Source: Melanocharis versteri (Eukaryota; Chordata; Aves; Passeriformes; Melanocharitidae). Taken from it: a stretch of 64,000 bases of DNA. The DNA lies in NCBI GenBank assembly GCA_013397845.1, contig VZTG01003234.1, forward strand, positions 214,250 to 278,249. Direction: 5' to 3'. The notes below the pieces were generated by a model, which saw nothing but the letters and a program-made list of their open reading frames with translations, was not told where the DNA came from and ran no database searches. A program made the position numbers and the translations under genes. Shown piece by piece: positions 62,846 to 64,000 of this stretch; the first letter of the stretch is position 1; each line of letters begins with the position of its first letter.

Positions 62846-63454
62846 NCAGTATAGCAACAATATGCATCTGATCTTCCACAGCTGCTGAAAGCTGCTTTGT
62901 ATTTTAGACAGTGGCACAGCAGCACCCCCAATAACTGGTACACACATTAATGTTCATTCTTGCCTGAATACAGCACGCACTAGACTTCACAGAGGATTAA
63001 CCAAGCAGACATGCAAGTTAATGGTCCACNACATGCAAGTTACTGGTCCACACTTCACATGTCAAGGACTCCTTACATGCATCTTCCATGTGTGAAGCCA
63101 CTGACATAAAGACACCACGTCCCCGGTCTCGCTGCAGAATGACAGGTGCCATGTCAAGACCAACACCTTGCCTGCACATTCTGTGTGGGTGCCACCACAC
63201 CATGCCCTCCTTACATGGTGACACTGAGTGCACATCACACCCCATGGTATCAATCCCCTGAGTCACTTGCTGAACACAAGACTCACAGCAGGGCATTTCA
63301 CAAAATGAACCTCAGATTTGCTCACAGCTGGACACACCAATCTGGAAAATGCATGCTTTGGATAAACACCCCTCTTGGATTTGTCAAATATCAGCCAATG
63401 TGCCACATACTGGGTCCCATTCCCTGCATGGACATTGCCCATGCAAACCTTCTN
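62846..63454. other. N-bounded insert with assembly joins at 62846, 63030 and 63454
   Basis: Three single N bases delimit two pieces (62847-63029 and 63031-63453) between the 228-bp copies. The middle N is flanked by a 21-nt repeat, acatgcaagtta and tggtccac, with one mismatch (63009-63029 against 63031-63051). The second piece is richer in GC and in CA/TG words than the neighbouring intron. No exon or known repeat was recognised in it. Confidence 0.85.
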
Positions 63455-63682
63455 TAAATACCATAATTTCTTACTATATTTTGAAAACTCTGCTTACCAC
63501 TTTCTCTGGACAAAGCAGAAACTCTGTCTTGTGCCTAGAGAAACTAAGGATGAAGTGTATTTTTTAATTGCATTTTTATGCTACATACCTTTGGGAATAG
63601 TTTTCTATATATTCTAAATACTCTGTATGGTTTTCCTGAGTTTGTAAATATATTACTCTATTCATAGATTTCTCAGAAACAG
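63455..63682. repeat. Copy B of the 228-bp duplication
   Basis: Begins immediately after the N at 63454 and has the same length as copy A. Beyond 63682 the sequence continues uniquely (gacaggcatcagtaaatcc), so copy B appears to be the contiguous version on its right side. Confidence 0.93.
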
Positions 63683-64000
63683 AGACAGGCATCAGTAAAT
63701 CCTTCATCAGTAAAATCGTAAATTGTAATATGACTAATGTTCCATCCACAGCCCAACTTATGGGTGAAGTTCCAAAAATCGCCATAAAGTAATTACTGAA
63801 AATGTTTGTGGCTGAGGAGAATTCATAGAACAGGAAAATTTATTAAACATTTGATAAATTAATAGCAAAAACAAACACTAAGTGAAATCCCAGATTCTGC
63901 GCAATTGTAAATATCTGTGAACTATTTTTCTGTTAAAAAAAAAAAGGGTAGTAAGAAGAGTTTTAAGTTTTACTGGACAGTATCAGTTTTGCTTTCTTTT

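Larger units (their letters stand above)
62356..64000 (-). other. Upstream intron of DYNC2H1, exon 1 not found
   Basis: The coding start (human MANGTADVRK region) was searched for on the minus strand and not seen. The sequence is AT-rich intron apart from the N-bounded insert. Promoter and exon 1 must lie past 64000, or in sequence lost at the N joins. Confidence 0.75.

Noticed and set aside
63018..63457. Open frames across the N-bounded insert
   Set aside because: They run through ambiguous bases and assembly joins. No protein family recognised.
1..64000. tRNA, rRNA, microRNA, CRISPR or prokaryote-type operon structure
   Set aside because: None was recognised on either strand. The window is one intron-rich vertebrate gene.
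1..64000. A pseudogene or retrocopy interpretation of the dynein matches
   Set aside because: All 64 exons have AG acceptors and GT/GC donors, phases agree throughout, and no frameshift or stop occurs in 3278 codons.
1..64000. DYNC1H1 or an axonemal dynein heavy chain as the identity
   Set aside because: Near-identity to DYNC2H1, plus its GCGKG (AAA3) and GVGRRT (AAA4) loops, fits dynein-2 only.

Overview
The window is vertebrate nuclear DNA, and almost certainly from a bird. It is AT-rich, intron-dense and crossed by fragments of CR1, the dominant avian LINE. Several fragments carry the family's 3' end, seen on the plus strand as the reverse complement of a tail resembling ATTCTATGA. The CR1 copies and the compact introns (several of 88-93 nt) point to Aves. 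I cannot name the species.

The only gene I can support is DYNC2H1, the cytoplasmic dynein-2 (intraflagellar transport) heavy chain, on the minus strand. I traced 64 consecutive coding exons, W1 (62185-62355) to W64 (1435-1558). Each has an AG acceptor, and every donor is GT except one GC donor after W14. Phases match at all 63 junctions. The exons sum to 9835 nt, or 3278 codons plus one base, with no frame break. By comparison with the human protein recalled from memory (about 4307 residues, about 90 exons), they cover roughly residues 66 to 3344. The first about 65 residues with the promoter lie beyond 64000. The rest of AAA5, AAA6 and the C-terminal domain lie before position 1.

Layout, read in gene direction from high to low coordinates. 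64000-62356: intron with three single-N gaps and a 228-bp duplication that looks like an assembly artefact. 62355-about 45000: N-terminal tail. About 44000-37500: linker region. 37000-35260: AAA1, with an intact Walker A and Walker B. 34400-32230: AAA2. 30680-25600: AAA3, with a degenerate P-loop. 24370-19570: AAA4, with Arg in place of the P-loop Lys. 18280-16810: a short lysine-rich linker exon, then entry to the stalk. 15130-7740: stalk coiled coil 1, microtubule-binding tip and coiled coil 2. 6040-1435: start of AAA5.

Introns hold CR1 fragments in both orientations, one ancient L3-like CR1 (about 46500-47725), a GC-rich interspersed repeat (about 18640-19260), a polypurine tract (about 37915-37990) and AT microsatellites. 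I found no second gene, tRNA, rRNA, CRISPR array or novel multi-gene system. The points most worth checking are the GC-AG intron, the duplicated N-flanked block, the substituted P-loops of AAA3 and AAA4, and repeats lying close to splice sites.
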